A stretch of DNA of 64,000 nucleotides from Candidatus Porisulfidus sp. TsSOB (GTDB lineage Bacteria > Pseudomonadota > Gammaproteobacteria > Poriferisulfidales > Poriferisulfidaceae): NCBI GenBank assembly GCA_002631715.1, contig MRSX01000003.1, forward strand, positions 124,001 to 188,000. Reading direction: 5' to 3'. The notes below the pieces were generated by a model. It did not search any database. It was not told the origin of the DNA and was given only the letters and a program-made list of their open reading frames with translations. Within the stretch, counting starts at the first letter, position 1. The number at the start of each line of letters is the position of its first letter. Positions 38,826 through 47,265 of this stretch are shown here, one piece after another. A program made the position numbers and the translations under genes.

Positions 38826-39449
38826 ATGTCCCCAATCCCGGAAGAATTGAGACTCGACCGTCAGGCGCGCGAACTCCATGTCCGCTTCGACGATGGCGCC
38901 GAATTCGTGCTCCCATGCGAGTACCTGCGCATCTTTTCCCCCTCCGCGGAGGTGAAAACGGCGAGGGCCCGGGGCGACTTGGTCACGGACAAACAGAGCG
39001 TCAACATTGAGCGCATCGAGCCTTACGGGACGTACGCCGTCCGTCTCTATTTCAGCGACGGCCACGACACCGGGATCTATTCCTGGGAGTCCCTGTACCA
39101 GCTGGGCCAAGACCATCAAAAAAACTGGCAACAGTACCTAGCCGATCTCGAACAACGGAAACAATCCCCCGCGAAAAGCGAAGAGCGAGTTATCACCCTC
39201 CTGCTGTTCGGCACCTTGGCCGAAGAATTAGAGATGGAGTGGGTGGAGGTGGCCCTGCCCAGCGAAACGGCAACGGTTGCCGACTTTTTGTACTGGCTGC
39301 GCCAGCGTGGGGACGACTGGCACGAAGCCATCGACCCCAGGCGGCTGACCACCATGGTCAACCGGCAACCCGCCGAACCGACCACCCGCCTGCACAACGG
39401 AGACGAGGTCTCGTTGACCTCGACTTACAGAAAGATACCTGAAGACTGA
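38826..39449 (+). CDS. DUF971 (GBBH-like N-terminal) protein fused to a MoaD/ThiS-like domain
   Basis: A 207-residue two-domain protein. Residues 1-115 are a DUF971 domain (PIPEELRLDRQARELHVRFD, LPCEYLRIFSPSAEV, NIERIEPYGTYAVRLYFSDG), a fold also found at the N-terminus of gamma-butyrobetaine hydroxylase. Residues 122-207 read like a MoaD ubiquitin-like protein (ITLLLFGTLAEELEMEWVEV, LHNGDEVSLTSTY). The end is RKIPED, without the Gly-Gly that MoaD needs for sulfur transfer. The ATG at 38826 starts at the family N-terminus; the frame is open further upstream to 38709 but overlaps the previous gene. It converges with chrA. Confidence 0.8.
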   Translation: MSPIPEELRLDRQARELHVRFDDGAEFVLPCEYLRIFSPSAEVKTARARGDLVTDKQSVNIERIEPYGTYAVRLYFSDGHDTGIYSWESLYQLGQDHQKNWQQYLADLEQRKQSPAKSEERVITLLLFGTLAEELEMEWVEVALPSETATVADFLYWLRQRGDDWHEAIDPRRLTTMVNRQPAEPTTRLHNGDEVSLTSTYRKIPED

Positions 39450-39451
39450 CC

Positions 39452-40774
39452 CTAGCTGGCCATGGAACCCAGTTCAGTCAACAGGATTCCGGTCAACGCA
39501 CAAGTCACCATCACCGGCACCACCGGAACCCGTCCGGCGGAGAGGGCCAGCAGTGCCAGCCCGGTCATCAGCACCATGTTGAAATCGGGTGGCGCCTCCC
39601 AACCGTGCGTCCAGATGACATGTCCCGCGAACATCACTGCCAGATTCAGCATGACACCGACAACAGCCGCAGTGATGGCGGTCAGCGGGGCAGTGAACGC
39701 GGGACGGTGGCGTGTCTGTTCAATGTAAGGCGCACCGATGAAAATGAACAGGAAAGAAGGCAGGAACGTATACCAGGCCGCGATCGCAGCAGCCAGGATC
39801 CCGGCTTCCACCATTTGGTCCGGGCCCAACAACTGCCCTTCCCACCCCCCGATGAAGCCGACGAAGGAGGTAATCATCACCAGCGGCCCAGGAATCAGTT
39901 CCCGCAACGCGAGCCCGTCGATCATCTGGGCGGCCGTAATCCATTGGAAGTGCTCCACCGCGCTCTGGTACACGTAGGGAAGAACCGCGTAGGCACCGCC
40001 GAAAGACAGGACAGCGGCCTTGCTGAAAAACAGCGACATGTCCGTCAGTGTGCCGCTGTCGTCGATTAAGTAGGCAATCGCATATACTCCGGCCCACAAA
40101 CCGGCCCCGGCCACACACAGCCACAAGACTCCGCGTCGGGTGATTGAAAGCGTGGATGCGAAATTGTCTTCGTCCGTCGTTGCAGTTTGAGGATCGGACG
40201 GCGCGACCCAAGCGGGCTTGATCCAATGCACCAACCAGCCCAGAACCCCTGCGGAAATGATGATTAATGGAAAAGGAAGATGGAACACGTACAGTCCGGC
40301 AAACGCCGCGAACATCACCGCCCAAAGCAGAGCATTGCGCATAACACGCCGTCCAATTCGCCAAATCGCGTACAGAATCACTGCCGTCACTGCCGGCTTG
40401 ACCCCATACAGCGAGGCAGCCACCCATTCGATGTCTCCGAACGCCAAATACAGCCAAGCCAGTACCACGATCATGAGCAGCGAAGGGGCTACGAACAGGA
40501 TGCCGGCGATCAGCCCACCCAGCCTTCCATGCAGCAGCCAACCGATATAGGTGGCCAACTGTTGCGCCTCCGGGCCCGGCAGCACCATGGTGTAGTTGAG
40601 GGCGTGGAGGAACCGGTGCTCGGAAATCCAGCGTAGCCGCTCCACCAGTTCCAGGTGCATGATCCCGATCGCACCGCCCGGACCACCAAAACTGACCAGT
40701 CCCAAACGCAGCCAGTAACGCATGGCCTGCCACAGACTGAGCGAGGTCGGCATGGTCTTGTATGACTCGGTCAT
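39452..40774 (-). CDS. chrA: Chromate transporter, CHR family (two-domain form)
   Basis: A 440-residue inner-membrane protein with two homologous halves of about six helices each. The first carries LVSFGGPGGAIGIMHLELV and VLPGPEAQQLATYIGW, the second VLSFGGAYAVLPYVYQSAV and IPGPLVMITSFVGFIGG; these GGP- and PGP-type motifs define the CHR family. Such proteins export chromate, though the natural role is often unclear. Start ATG 40774 was chosen; a TTG three codons upstream and an ATG ten codons in are alternatives. It stands alone, convergent with the DUF971 fusion and divergent from the gene at 40822. Confidence 0.92.
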   Translation of the reverse strand: MTESYKTMPTSLSLWQAMRYWLRLGLVSFGGPGGAIGIMHLELVERLRWISEHRFLHALNYTMVLPGPEAQQLATYIGWLLHGRLGGLIAGILFVAPSLLMIVVLAWLYLAFGDIEWVAASLYGVKPAVTAVILYAIWRIGRRVMRNALLWAVMFAAFAGLYVFHLPFPLIIISAGVLGWLVHWIKPAWVAPSDPQTATTDEDNFASTLSITRRGVLWLCVAGAGLWAGVYAIAYLIDDSGTLTDMSLFFSKAAVLSFGGAYAVLPYVYQSAVEHFQWITAAQMIDGLALRELIPGPLVMITSFVGFIGGWEGQLLGPDQMVEAGILAAAIAAWYTFLPSFLFIFIGAPYIEQTRHRPAFTAPLTAITAAVVGVMLNLAVMFAGHVIWTHGWEAPPDFNMVLMTGLALLALSAGRVPVVPVMVTCALTGILLTELGSMAS

Positions 40775-40821
40775 TTGTTGCAAACTAGGCTTCTAGCCCT
40801 CAAACAATACAGGAGGTATTC

Positions 40822-41139
40822 ATGTCGGATGATATCGTTTCACGTTCCGGTGCCGTGGTCGGACAATGGGATGGCAAGGACGTCAAGGATTTGCAGGAAG
40901 AACTCGCGCGTATCAAGCGCGAAGTTTCGGGCGACAGGGTGGAGCCTTCCGGGGTTCCGCACCAGGATCAATTCCCGGACGACCTGAAGAATTTCACGGC
41001 CTATATCCTGTGGGGTTGTGATTTGAACAATGTCTGCCTGGTCGGTTCCGGTGCCAACCGCCCCGAATCGGTCGAATCCATTCGAGAGTTCTATGGCAAC
41101 CAAATCGCCAAGGATGCGATGGCCCGGCACGATGAGTGA
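40822..41139 (+). CDS. Hypothetical protein
   Basis: A 105-residue soluble acidic protein. The ATG is backed by a near-perfect ACAGGAGG site eight bases upstream, strong evidence that it is translated. It has a short N-terminal stretch with KDVKDLQEELARIKREVSG (helical), then FTAYILWGCDLNNVCLVGSG with two cysteines. No family was recognised. It diverges from chrA by 47 bases and is followed by two hairpins (41178-41226 and 41264-41290) before cca. Confidence 0.65.
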   Translation: MSDDIVSRSGAVVGQWDGKDVKDLQEELARIKREVSGDRVEPSGVPHQDQFPDDLKNFTAYILWGCDLNNVCLVGSGANRPESVESIREFYGNQIAKDAMARHDE

Positions 41140-41177
41140 AAATCCAAGTCGAATTTAGTTGTTAAAGCGCCTGAAAT

Positions 41178-41226
41178 CCTCCGACGAAAGACAACTGCAG
41201 GTTGCATCCTGCTTCCCAGTCGGAGG
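41178..41226. other. Nested inverted repeat (structured RNA candidate or terminator)
   Basis: The outer stem CCTCCGAC (41178-41185) / GTCGGAGG (41219-41226) is an 8-bp perfect match enclosing an inner stem GCAGG (41197-41201) / CCTGC (41208-41212) with a TTGCAT loop. No U tract follows. It lies 39 bases after the stop of the gene at 40822. Confidence 0.45.
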
Positions 41227-41263
41227 TTCCGGCGCCAATCTGTAGCGGAATTTCAAGGGTCAC

Positions 41264-41290
41264 GAGTCGACGGTAACCCCGTCCCGACTC
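41264..41290. other. Second hairpin upstream of cca
   Basis: GAGTCGACGG (41264-41273) pairs with CCGT and CGACTC (41279-41290) around a TAACC loop with a two-base bulge. It lies 42 bases before the cca ATG and could form a leader structure. Confidence 0.4.
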
Positions 41291-41331
41291 ATTGTACCGG
41301 CAGGCTTGACCGGGGGCTGTACACTGGGGTC

Positions 41332-42435
41332 ATGCAAATTTATCTGGTAGGCGGTGCAGTGCGCGATCAGCTGCTGGGGCTCCCGGTCTCGGAACGCGAT
41401 TGGGTCGTTGTCGGTGCCCGTCCAGAACAACTTCTCGAACTCGGCTACCGCCCGATCGGGCGGGATTTCCCGGTCTTTTTGCACCCAGAGACTCAGGAAG
41501 AATATGCACTGGCACGCACGGAACGCAAGACCGGTCGCGGCTATCACGGGTTTTCATTTCATGCCAGCCCGGAGGTCTCGCTAGAGGAAGACCTGCGCCG
41601 TCGGGATTTGACTATCAATGCGATGGCTCAGAACGAGGCCGGGGAGTTGATCGACCCGTACGGCGGGCAACGCGACCTGGAAGCCAAGGTCCTGCGCCAC
41701 GTCTCTCCCGCCTTTGACGAGGACCCGGTGCGCGTGCTGCGGGTTGCGCGCTTTGCGGCCCGTTTCCATGGGCTTGGATTCCAGATCGCTGATGAAACCC
41801 TTGAGCGAATGCGTGCCATCGCGGAAACCGGAGAGGTGGATACCCTGACTCCAGAGCGGGTATTCCTGGAACTCCAGCGCGCCCTGATGGAGTCCGCCCC
41901 TGAAGTGTTTGTTGCCGCTCTCGCCGCTTGCGGCGCTTGGCCTGCAATTTTCCCGCAACTGCCCGACACGGCGGCCATCGAACAGACCTTACGCGAGTCG
42001 GCTACAGCAAAGTCGCCATTGCCTGTGCGTTTCGCATGTCTTTCCTGGCACAGCCGCGATGTCGACGCCTGGTGTCAGGCCATTCGCGCGCCGCGCAGGC
42101 TCGCCCAAGCCGCCCGGCTGCTGCACCGGCATTTCTCCACCTGGTCCAATCTGAATTCCAATGACCCCTCAGCCGTGTTGGCCCTGCTTGAATCCCTCGA
42201 TGCTGTGAGACGGCCGCAACAACTCGAAGATTTCAGTGCCGCCGCTGCCGTTCTCAGCACCGTGCTCGAACTGGATTGTGAGCGAACAGACCGGCGCGTG
42301 CACGCTGCCTGCGTTGCTCTTCAAGGTTGCGACGAGAAGTCTGCTGTCCAGCAAACCGACCAAAGGACGGTTCGCGAGCGAGTTCACGAGGCACGGCTCG
42401 AAGCCGTGCGCGCCGCCTTAATGGAAAGCCAGTAG
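41332..42435 (+). CDS. cca: CCA-adding tRNA nucleotidyltransferase
   Basis: A 367-residue class II nucleotidyltransferase that builds or repairs the 3' CCA of tRNAs. [19 protein letters not shown] holds the nucleotide-binding GGxxRD motif, ERDWVVVGA the catalytic acidic pair region, and [28 protein letters not shown] and [10 protein letters not shown] complete the head, neck and body domains. It lacks the C-terminal HD phosphohydrolase domain of the 412-residue E. coli enzyme. Both tRNA genes in this window already encode CCA, so repair is the likely role. Its last 18 bases overlap the uppP tail. Confidence 0.95.
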   Translation: MQIYLVGGAVRDQLLGLPVSERDWVVVGARPEQLLELGYRPIGRDFPVFLHPETQEEYALARTERKTGRGYHGFSFHASPEVSLEEDLRRRDLTINAMAQNEAGELIDPYGGQRDLEAKVLRHVSPAFDEDPVRVLRVARFAARFHGLGFQIADETLERMRAIAETGEVDTLTPERVFLELQRALMESAPEVFVAALAACGAWPAIFPQLPDTAAIEQTLRESATAKSPLPVRFACLSWHSRDVDAWCQAIRAPRRLAQAARLLHRHFSTWSNLNSNDPSAVLALLESLDAVRRPQQLEDFSAAAAVLSTVLELDCERTDRRVHAACVALQGCDEKSAVQQTDQRTVRERVHEARLEAVRAALMESQ

Positions 42436-43209
42436 AAGCCCGCCAAGCACCACCCGGTACAGCGCGAACGGCATCATCCCGATTCGCTCGATCAGGCGCA
42501 GGAAGAAGTGGATGCACAGCCAAGCGGAAATTCCCGCGATCAAGGCACCCAGGATTAACGCCCCCCAATCCACTGCTTGAGTTACATGCAAAGATTTTTG
42601 CAAGGATAGAGTACCGGCGGCGGCAATCGTCGGAATTGCCAAAAGGAAAGCCACCCGTGCGGCAGCGGTTCGCTGCAGGCCCAGCACCAACGCCGCCGTC
42701 ATCACGATGCCGGCCCGCGACACTCCCGGCACCAGTGCCAGGCATTGCGCGGACCCGATCCACACGGCGTCGCTCCAGCGTAATTGCTCCTCGGTTCGTG
42801 CCCGGGAGCTTTGAGCATCTGCAACCCACAGCAAGATACCGAATCCTAGCGTCGTCCAGGCGATGAGCTGCACTTCGCGCAGATCAGTCGACACCACGCT
42901 AAACATTGCCGTGCCGACAATTACGATCGGAATCGTCGCAACAACCAACCAGGCGGCCAAGTAACGTGCAGATTCCGATTCCGGAGTTTCTCCAGCCACC
43001 ACAGCACGCAGCATTGCCCCAAGTTCTCGACGGAAATAGCTCAACATCGCGAGCAGGGTGCCCACATGCACGGCAACATCGAACGCATGGCCCTGGTCTT
43101 CCCAGCCGAGCAGCACTGGAGCCAGGATCAAGTGGGCAGAACTGGAAATCGGCAGGAATTCCGTCGCTCCCTGCAGTAATGCCAGAACTAGGACTTCAAG
43201 CCAGTTCAT
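42418..43209 (-). CDS. uppP: Undecaprenyl-diphosphatase
   Basis: A 263-residue integral membrane phosphatase that recycles undecaprenyl pyrophosphate for peptidoglycan and LPS synthesis. [16 protein letters not shown] (about residues 14-29) with its Glu and Ser residues, and [16 protein letters not shown] (about 165-180) with the catalytic Arg-Ser region, are diagnostic of the BacA family. The ATG at 43209 shares one base with the stop of the upstream methyltransferase gene (TGATG), so translation is coupled. About seven membrane helices are evident. Confidence 0.95.
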   Translation of the reverse strand: MNWLEVLVLALLQGATEFLPISSSAHLILAPVLLGWEDQGHAFDVAVHVGTLLAMLSYFRRELGAMLRAVVAGETPESESARYLAAWLVVATIPIVIVGTAMFSVVSTDLREVQLIAWTTLGFGILLWVADAQSSRARTEEQLRWSDAVWIGSAQCLALVPGVSRAGIVMTAALVLGLQRTAAARVAFLLAIPTIAAAGTLSLQKSLHVTQAVDWGALILGALIAGISAWLCIHFFLRLIERIGMMPFALYRVVLGGLLLAFH

Positions 43210-44345
43210 CAGAGTCGGTTCCGATGATCCGGACATACGCGATGCGGCAACTCGACCGGAAAATCGCGAGCCAGCGCCAGTACCCTGAAGCGTTCACCCA
43301 TGTGATCGGGATGCGTCAGGGTTTCGATCTGTCCGCGTTGCGCGAGCCACGTGGCTTCATCTGTCGAGGAGTCAGCAGCCTCCAGCAAGCCGTATTCCAG
43401 CAGAAACCCGGCCTGCGAAGTGAACATCAGGATATCGAATCCTCGCTCCGCCGCCAGATCCGCGACTGTCGTGAAATCCACGTCCACGCTGATGTCTTCG
43501 TGTCCTGGCTGGCGAAACGGGTCCGAATGCACTTGGTGATCCGCATGGCAGCGCAAGGTGCCGGTGACCCGCTGGGAATGGTAATACTCCCGGCGCGGAT
43601 AGCCGTAATCGATTATCAGCACAACGCCACGTTGCAGAGATTCGTCCAACTCATCCAACCACGCGCGCAGGGCGTCATGCCGCCACTCCGAGCAATATCC
43701 AGCCGCAGGAACCTCTTCAAGTTCGGCAATTAACCGGCCCAAGTCCGGGCTGGCCGGCGTTCCAAGTTCCCAACAGAACTCACCTCCGTCCCGGACGGCA
43801 ACCATGCGCTCGCGAATGCCTTCGTCGGTCACCTCAAAGCAACGGGCCGGCAAGGCATCCAGAAATTCATTGGCCAGCACGATTCCCTCGAATGCCTTGG
43901 GTAGCCTGTCAGACCAGTGCAGCGATGTGCCCCGGCCGTCCAAGGTCTCGGCCTGTCGTTTTCGCAATCCGGACGAACGCTCCAGCAACCAATAATCGTC
44001 CGGTCGCTCTTTCAGCGCATCCAACACGTCGCGCGCCAGCATGCCGTTACCGGGCCCGTACTCCGCAATCGCACTATTGTCCAGTTCTTCCCGGGAAAAA
44101 TCGCAGAAACGTGCCACGCAGCGGGCAAGAAGATCTCCCAACCCCGGTGCAGTAACAAAATCCCCGGACGTGCCGAATATGGGGTGTGCCCGTTCGTAGT
44201 ATCCGTGGTCTGGGGCATACAGTGCCTGTTCCATGTACTGGTCGAATCGCAGCGGACCTTCCTGCCGGATTCGTTCCGCCAAGCACATGCGCAAGGCATC
44301 CACGGGAGTCTCCGATTCGGACACGGGCGAGGAAATGACAGCCAT
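43209..44345 (-). CDS. MidA/NDUFAF7-type SAM-dependent methyltransferase
   Basis: A 378-residue class I methyltransferase. GPLRFDQYMEQALYAPDHGY and FGTSGDFVTAPGLGDLLAR open the protein as in DUF185/MidA members, and IAEYGPGNGMLARDVL is the SAM-binding loop. The mitochondrial homologue NDUFAF7 methylates an arginine of complex I subunit NDUFS2; the bacterial substrate is not firmly known. It precedes uppP with overlapping stop and start and diverges from the pteridine reductase homologue across about 50 bases. Confidence 0.88.
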   Translation of the reverse strand: MAVISSPVSESETPVDALRMCLAERIRQEGPLRFDQYMEQALYAPDHGYYERAHPIFGTSGDFVTAPGLGDLLARCVARFCDFSREELDNSAIAEYGPGNGMLARDVLDALKERPDDYWLLERSSGLRKRQAETLDGRGTSLHWSDRLPKAFEGIVLANEFLDALPARCFEVTDEGIRERMVAVRDGGEFCWELGTPASPDLGRLIAELEEVPAAGYCSEWRHDALRAWLDELDESLQRGVVLIIDYGYPRREYYHSQRVTGTLRCHADHQVHSDPFRQPGHEDISVDVDFTTVADLAAERGFDILMFTSQAGFLLEYGLLEAADSSTDEATWLAQRGQIETLTHPDHMGERFRVLALARDFPVELPHRVCPDHRNRL

Positions 44346-44394
44346 GGCGCTGCTATTATCGCGTTATCATGGACATGAACGGACAGACAGGAAA

Positions 44395-45147
44395 ATGACC
44401 CCTCCCCCTTTGGACGGCCAAACCATCCTGATTACCGGTTCTGCACGCCGGTTGGGCGCGCATATGGCACGCCATCTGCACCAAGCCGACGCCAATATCG
44501 TGCTGCATTGCCAGCACTCCGTGGTCGAAGCTCAGCAACTGGCGGAAGAACTGCAGGAACAGCGCCCGGATTCGGTCGCTCTCGTCACCGCCGACCTTCG
44601 CGAAGAGCAGAGTGAATTTTCCATCATTGCGGCAGCCGTGCAGTCGTTCGGACGGCTGGACGCACTCATCAATAATGCCTCTCTGTTCGATCCCGGTGGG
44701 GTGGCGCCAGCAAACCCGGAGCAATGGGAAGAAATCCAAGCCGTCAATGTTCGGGCTCCATGGCTGCTAGCGGAAGCGGCAACGCCATACCTGCGCGAGA
44801 CGCAGGGCTGCATTATCAACCTTCTGGACATTTACGCCATACGCCCGCTGCGCGGCTACCTGTCGTACAGCACCAGTCAAGCCGCCTTGGCCGGATTGAC
44901 TCGCGCCCTGGCACTGGAACTTGCTCCAGACGTGCGAGTCAACGGCATTGCGCCGGGCGCGATACTGTGGCCGGATGAGGCCGATGGCCGAGATCGCCAA
45001 GCCATTATCGACAGCACGGCACTGAAACGTCTCGGCCACCCGGACGACATCGCCCGCGCGGCACTATTCCTGATTAGAGATGCGGGCTACCTGACGGGAG
45101 AAGTCCTGACCGTCGACGGCGGGCGCAGTCTCACGCCCTGGATCTGA
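44395..45147 (+). CDS. Pteridine reductase-like short-chain dehydrogenase
   Basis: A 250-residue SDR related to PTR1/FolM, expected to reduce dihydropterin or dihydrofolate with NADPH. ILITGSARRLGAHMARHL is the cofactor motif (Arg suits NADPH), INNASLFDP the central motif, and RVNGIAPGAILWPDEA the pterin-side signature. The catalytic site reads Asp (in LLDIYAIRP), then Tyr-Ser-Thr-Ser-Gln: the usual YxxxK lysine is Gln (codon CAA). The ATG at 44395 follows ACAGGAAA. The C-terminal codons overlap folK on the other strand by 84 bases. Confidence 0.85.
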   Translation: MTPPPLDGQTILITGSARRLGAHMARHLHQADANIVLHCQHSVVEAQQLAEELQEQRPDSVALVTADLREEQSEFSIIAAAVQSFGRLDALINNASLFDPGGVAPANPEQWEEIQAVNVRAPWLLAEAATPYLRETQGCIINLLDIYAIRPLRGYLSYSTSQAALAGLTRALALELAPDVRVNGIAPGAILWPDEADGRDRQAIIDSTALKRLGHPDDIARAALFLIRDAGYLTGEVLTVDGGRSLTPWI

Positions 45148-45624
45148 TACCGGGCGCAGGGTGACAGGGTTGTCGTCCTGCCATTCCTGCCACAGTTGCG
45201 CAATGGAGATTCCCAGCACCGGGTGCTCCAGACCCCCGCAGATTTCCGCCAGAGGACCAAGCACGAACTCATGATGCAGAATTTCCTCGCGCGGCAAGGA
45301 CAGGATCCCATCTCCCAGTACCCAATCGTCATAGAGCAACACGTCCAGATCGATCGTGCGGGACACGAAACGGTCCTTGCCCCGAACCCGTTCCAGTTCA
45401 GTCTCGATCCGATATAAGGCTTTGTTGACGACATGAGGGTGGTCTTGCGTGTCGAACGCCACGACCATGTTGTGAAAATCGTCGCCCTCGAATCCCAGCG
45501 CCGGGGATTCGTACAGGGTGGATCGGGTCAGCGGGCCGTAATGTTCCTCCAGCCGCTCCAAGGCTTCCGCAATCTTGCGCTCCCGGTCGATGTTGCTGCC
45601 GAGGCTGACATACACCCGCGCCAT
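45064..45624 (-). CDS. folK: 2-amino-4-hydroxy-6-hydroxymethyldihydropteridine pyrophosphokinase
   Basis: A 186-residue kinase transferring pyrophosphate from ATP to hydroxymethyldihydropterin in folate synthesis. MARVYVSLGSNIDRERKI starts the family, and RTIDLDVLLYDD with LPREEILHHEFVLGPLAEI carries the metal-binding Asp residues and the active-site loop. The ATG at 45624 overlaps the folB stop (TGATG). The protein is about 25 residues longer than E. coli FolK, and the extra tail is encoded by the antisense of the pteridine reductase 3' end. That overlap probably arose by loss of an earlier stop. Confidence 0.94.
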   Translation of the reverse strand: MARVYVSLGSNIDRERKIAEALERLEEHYGPLTRSTLYESPALGFEGDDFHNMVVAFDTQDHPHVVNKALYRIETELERVRGKDRFVSRTIDLDVLLYDDWVLGDGILSLPREEILHHEFVLGPLAEICGGLEHPVLGISIAQLWQEWQDDNPVTLRPVSDPGRETAPAVDGQDFSRQVARISNQE

Positions 45625-45974
45625 CAATCCCCTCGCTCGATCTCGACCCCGACTTCCTGCGCGGTCCGGACTGCAAATGGCTTGGCGATTCGGACTCGCA
45701 CCCAACTCACCGAGAATTCTTCACGGATCAGGCTTGCCACCGCTTCGGCCAGCGATTCGACCAACTGATACTGGCTGTTCTCCACGAATTCCACCACACG
45801 CTGGCTGATCGCCTTATAGTCGACGGCCTCCTCCAGCGTATCGCTAGCCGCTGAATGCGCCACATCCGCCCGGAGATCCAGATCCAGCACCAGATTTTGG
45901 CGAATCTGCTTTTCCCATTCGAAAACGCCGATTACGGCCTTCGCCTTGAGGCCCCGGATGAAAACAGTATCCAT
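45624..45974 (-). CDS. folB: Dihydroneopterin aldolase
   Basis: A 116-residue enzyme that cleaves dihydroneopterin to hydroxymethyldihydropterin, the substrate of FolK. VFIRGLKAKAVIGVFEWEKQ is the typical start with the Glu used in pterin binding, and VDYKAISQRVVEFVE and QYQLVESLAEAVASLI (with the second pterin Glu) follow. It is coupled to folK by a shared TGATG, so the two consecutive reactions are made from one message. Confidence 0.94.
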   Translation of the reverse strand: MDTVFIRGLKAKAVIGVFEWEKQIRQNLVLDLDLRADVAHSAASDTLEEAVDYKAISQRVVEFVENSQYQLVESLAEAVASLIREEFSVSWVRVRIAKPFAVRTAQEVGVEIERGD

Positions 45975-46048
45975 GATTCAATCGCAGAATGTAGCACAGA
46001 CGACCGGGGTACGGTAAAATTGTTCTTTCAGGGCGGGCTCACCGCCGT

Positions 46049-46136
<88 letters not shown>

Positions 46137-46159
46137 TCGCTCCAAAACCAGAAGGAAGA

Positions 46160-46174
46160 CCGGGCAATGCCCGG
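46160..46174 (+). terminator. Short GC hairpin after tRNA-Leu(CAG)
   Basis: CCGGGC and GCCCGG flank AAT 24 bases after the tRNA. Only a short TTT follows, so termination is possible but weakly supported. Confidence 0.3.
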
Positions 46175-46249
46175 CCTAGCCCTGTTTGCAAGGCAGTGTA
46201 TCCGCCTGTCTGACCCAACGCTTTCCGTCAAGACTCCCGTCTCACCGGA

Positions 46250-46630
46250 TCAACTATGGCGAAGATAGGCAAACCGGGGGTCATCCGGAGTGCCTTCCAA
46301 TGCCGAACCTTCAGGGGGCTGCCATGTCATGGCCTCCTCGATCCGGGCCGCCAACTCAAAGTCCCGGTTGGTCACCCCTTTCTTCGCATGGGTGGTCAGT
46401 TTGACGATCACGAACGCATATGAAACGGTCAGGTCTGGATGATGCCAACCCTGTTCCGCCAAGTGTCCGATCGTGGTCACGGCCATGAGCGTACCCTTCC
46501 AGCTTGCCGTGCGGTATTTGCGACGAATCCAGCCGGATTCCAAATACCACTCGGGTAGTTCTTCCTTGAGCCGCGCCTCGATTTCCTCGTCCGTGTAGGT
46601 CGCGTCGTTGTCCTCTTTTTTCAGGCTCAT
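46250..46630 (-). CDS. phhB: Pterin-4a-carbinolamine dehydratase
   Basis: A 126-residue small enzyme that dehydrates 4a-hydroxytetrahydropterin, recycling the cofactor of aromatic amino-acid hydroxylases. The active-site pattern is clear: EQGWHHPDLTVSYAFVIVKL then LTTHAKKGVTNRDFELA, giving the His-His-Pro, the aromatic residue, the third His and the Asp. No phenylalanine hydroxylase gene is in the window, so it may serve another pterin enzyme (related domains also occur near molybdenum-cofactor genes). It lies just beyond folB/tRNA-Leu and diverges from the tungstate transport operon. Confidence 0.9.
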   Translation of the reverse strand: MSLKKEDNDATYTDEEIEARLKEELPEWYLESGWIRRKYRTASWKGTLMAVTTIGHLAEQGWHHPDLTVSYAFVIVKLTTHAKKGVTNRDFELAARIEEAMTWQPPEGSALEGTPDDPRFAYLRHS

Positions 46631-46680
46631 GATTTTCCCTCGTGCTGCATCCTCCCATTCTACTCTCGCGCAGTCATAAA

Positions 46681-46694
46681 ATAGGAAATCCTAT
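46681..46694. promoter_or_regulatory. Palindrome between phhB and the tungstate operon
   Basis: ATAGGA-AA-TCCTAT is a perfect 6-2-6 inverted repeat in the divergent gap, next to an AT-rich TAAAAT. It could be an operator for either side. It does not resemble the ModE or TunR consensus I remember. Confidence 0.35.
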
Positions 46695-46797
46695 ACCGGT
46701 CCTGCATGCCCCGCACCGTGCGAATGCGGATATGGAGCCATGTGCCAATGCCGGCAGAAAGTTTTGGAAAGAGAATATCCGCCTAGCAAATACTGAC

Positions 46798-47265
46798 ATG
46801 CGCCTGAATCTATGCCGAATCCGGCGGGTACTCCTGCCCCCAGCCATCCTTGCGACGGCTGTTTTCCTGCTGTTGCCCGCGTGCAGCGGGGAAAGAACCG
46901 ACCTGACGGGCGTTCAGGCCTGGATACTCGAGCCCTCTGCCGAAGGTATTTCCACCGGCGGCCTGACCGTGCACAACCGGACCGACGAAGCGCGAATCCT
47001 GCTGCACATCATGGCGACTGACTTCAGGCAGGCGAGCATCCGCGCAAAAACAGGTTCCAGTTCCCCGCCTTCCATCATCGTCGAAGCCTACCAAACCATT
47101 GAACTGCCGCCGGATGGCGTCGTTTTCTTGCTAGAGGGGCCTGGACGTCCCCTTCACGCCGGTGACAAGACCTTGCTCGCACTTCATTTCGACGACAGTC
47201 AAGCGATTTTCATCAATGCGGAAGTCCGGGCGTCTTCCCCATCCTCCCCCGGGTCTGAGCCATGA
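46798..47265 (+). CDS. Lipoprotein, possibly PCu(A)C-related, heading the tungstate operon
   Basis: A 155-residue exported lipoprotein: basic N-region, hydrophobic core and a lipobox LPAC (Cys near residue 28). The mature part (GGLTVHNRTDEARILLHI, QTIELPPDGVVFLLEGPGRP, HAGDKTLLALHF) follows the beta-sandwich pattern of PCu(A)C copper chaperones. However, the Met/His copper ligands of that family are not in place, so copper binding is unlikely. Its stop overlaps the permease start (ATGA), so it is part of the Tup-type transporter operon; a role in metal-oxyanion capture is inferred from that only. Confidence 0.65.
   Translation: MRLNLCRIRRVLLPPAILATAVFLLLPACSGERTDLTGVQAWILEPSAEGISTGGLTVHNRTDEARILLHIMATDFRQASIRAKTGSSSPPSIIVEAYQTIELPPDGVVFLLEGPGRPLHAGDKTLLALHFDDSQAIFINAEVRASSPSSPGSEP

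Noticed and set aside
39720-40733. Out-of-frame 337-codon frame on the same strand as chrA
   Set aside because: chrA shows both CHR motifs and membrane helices; this frame has none.
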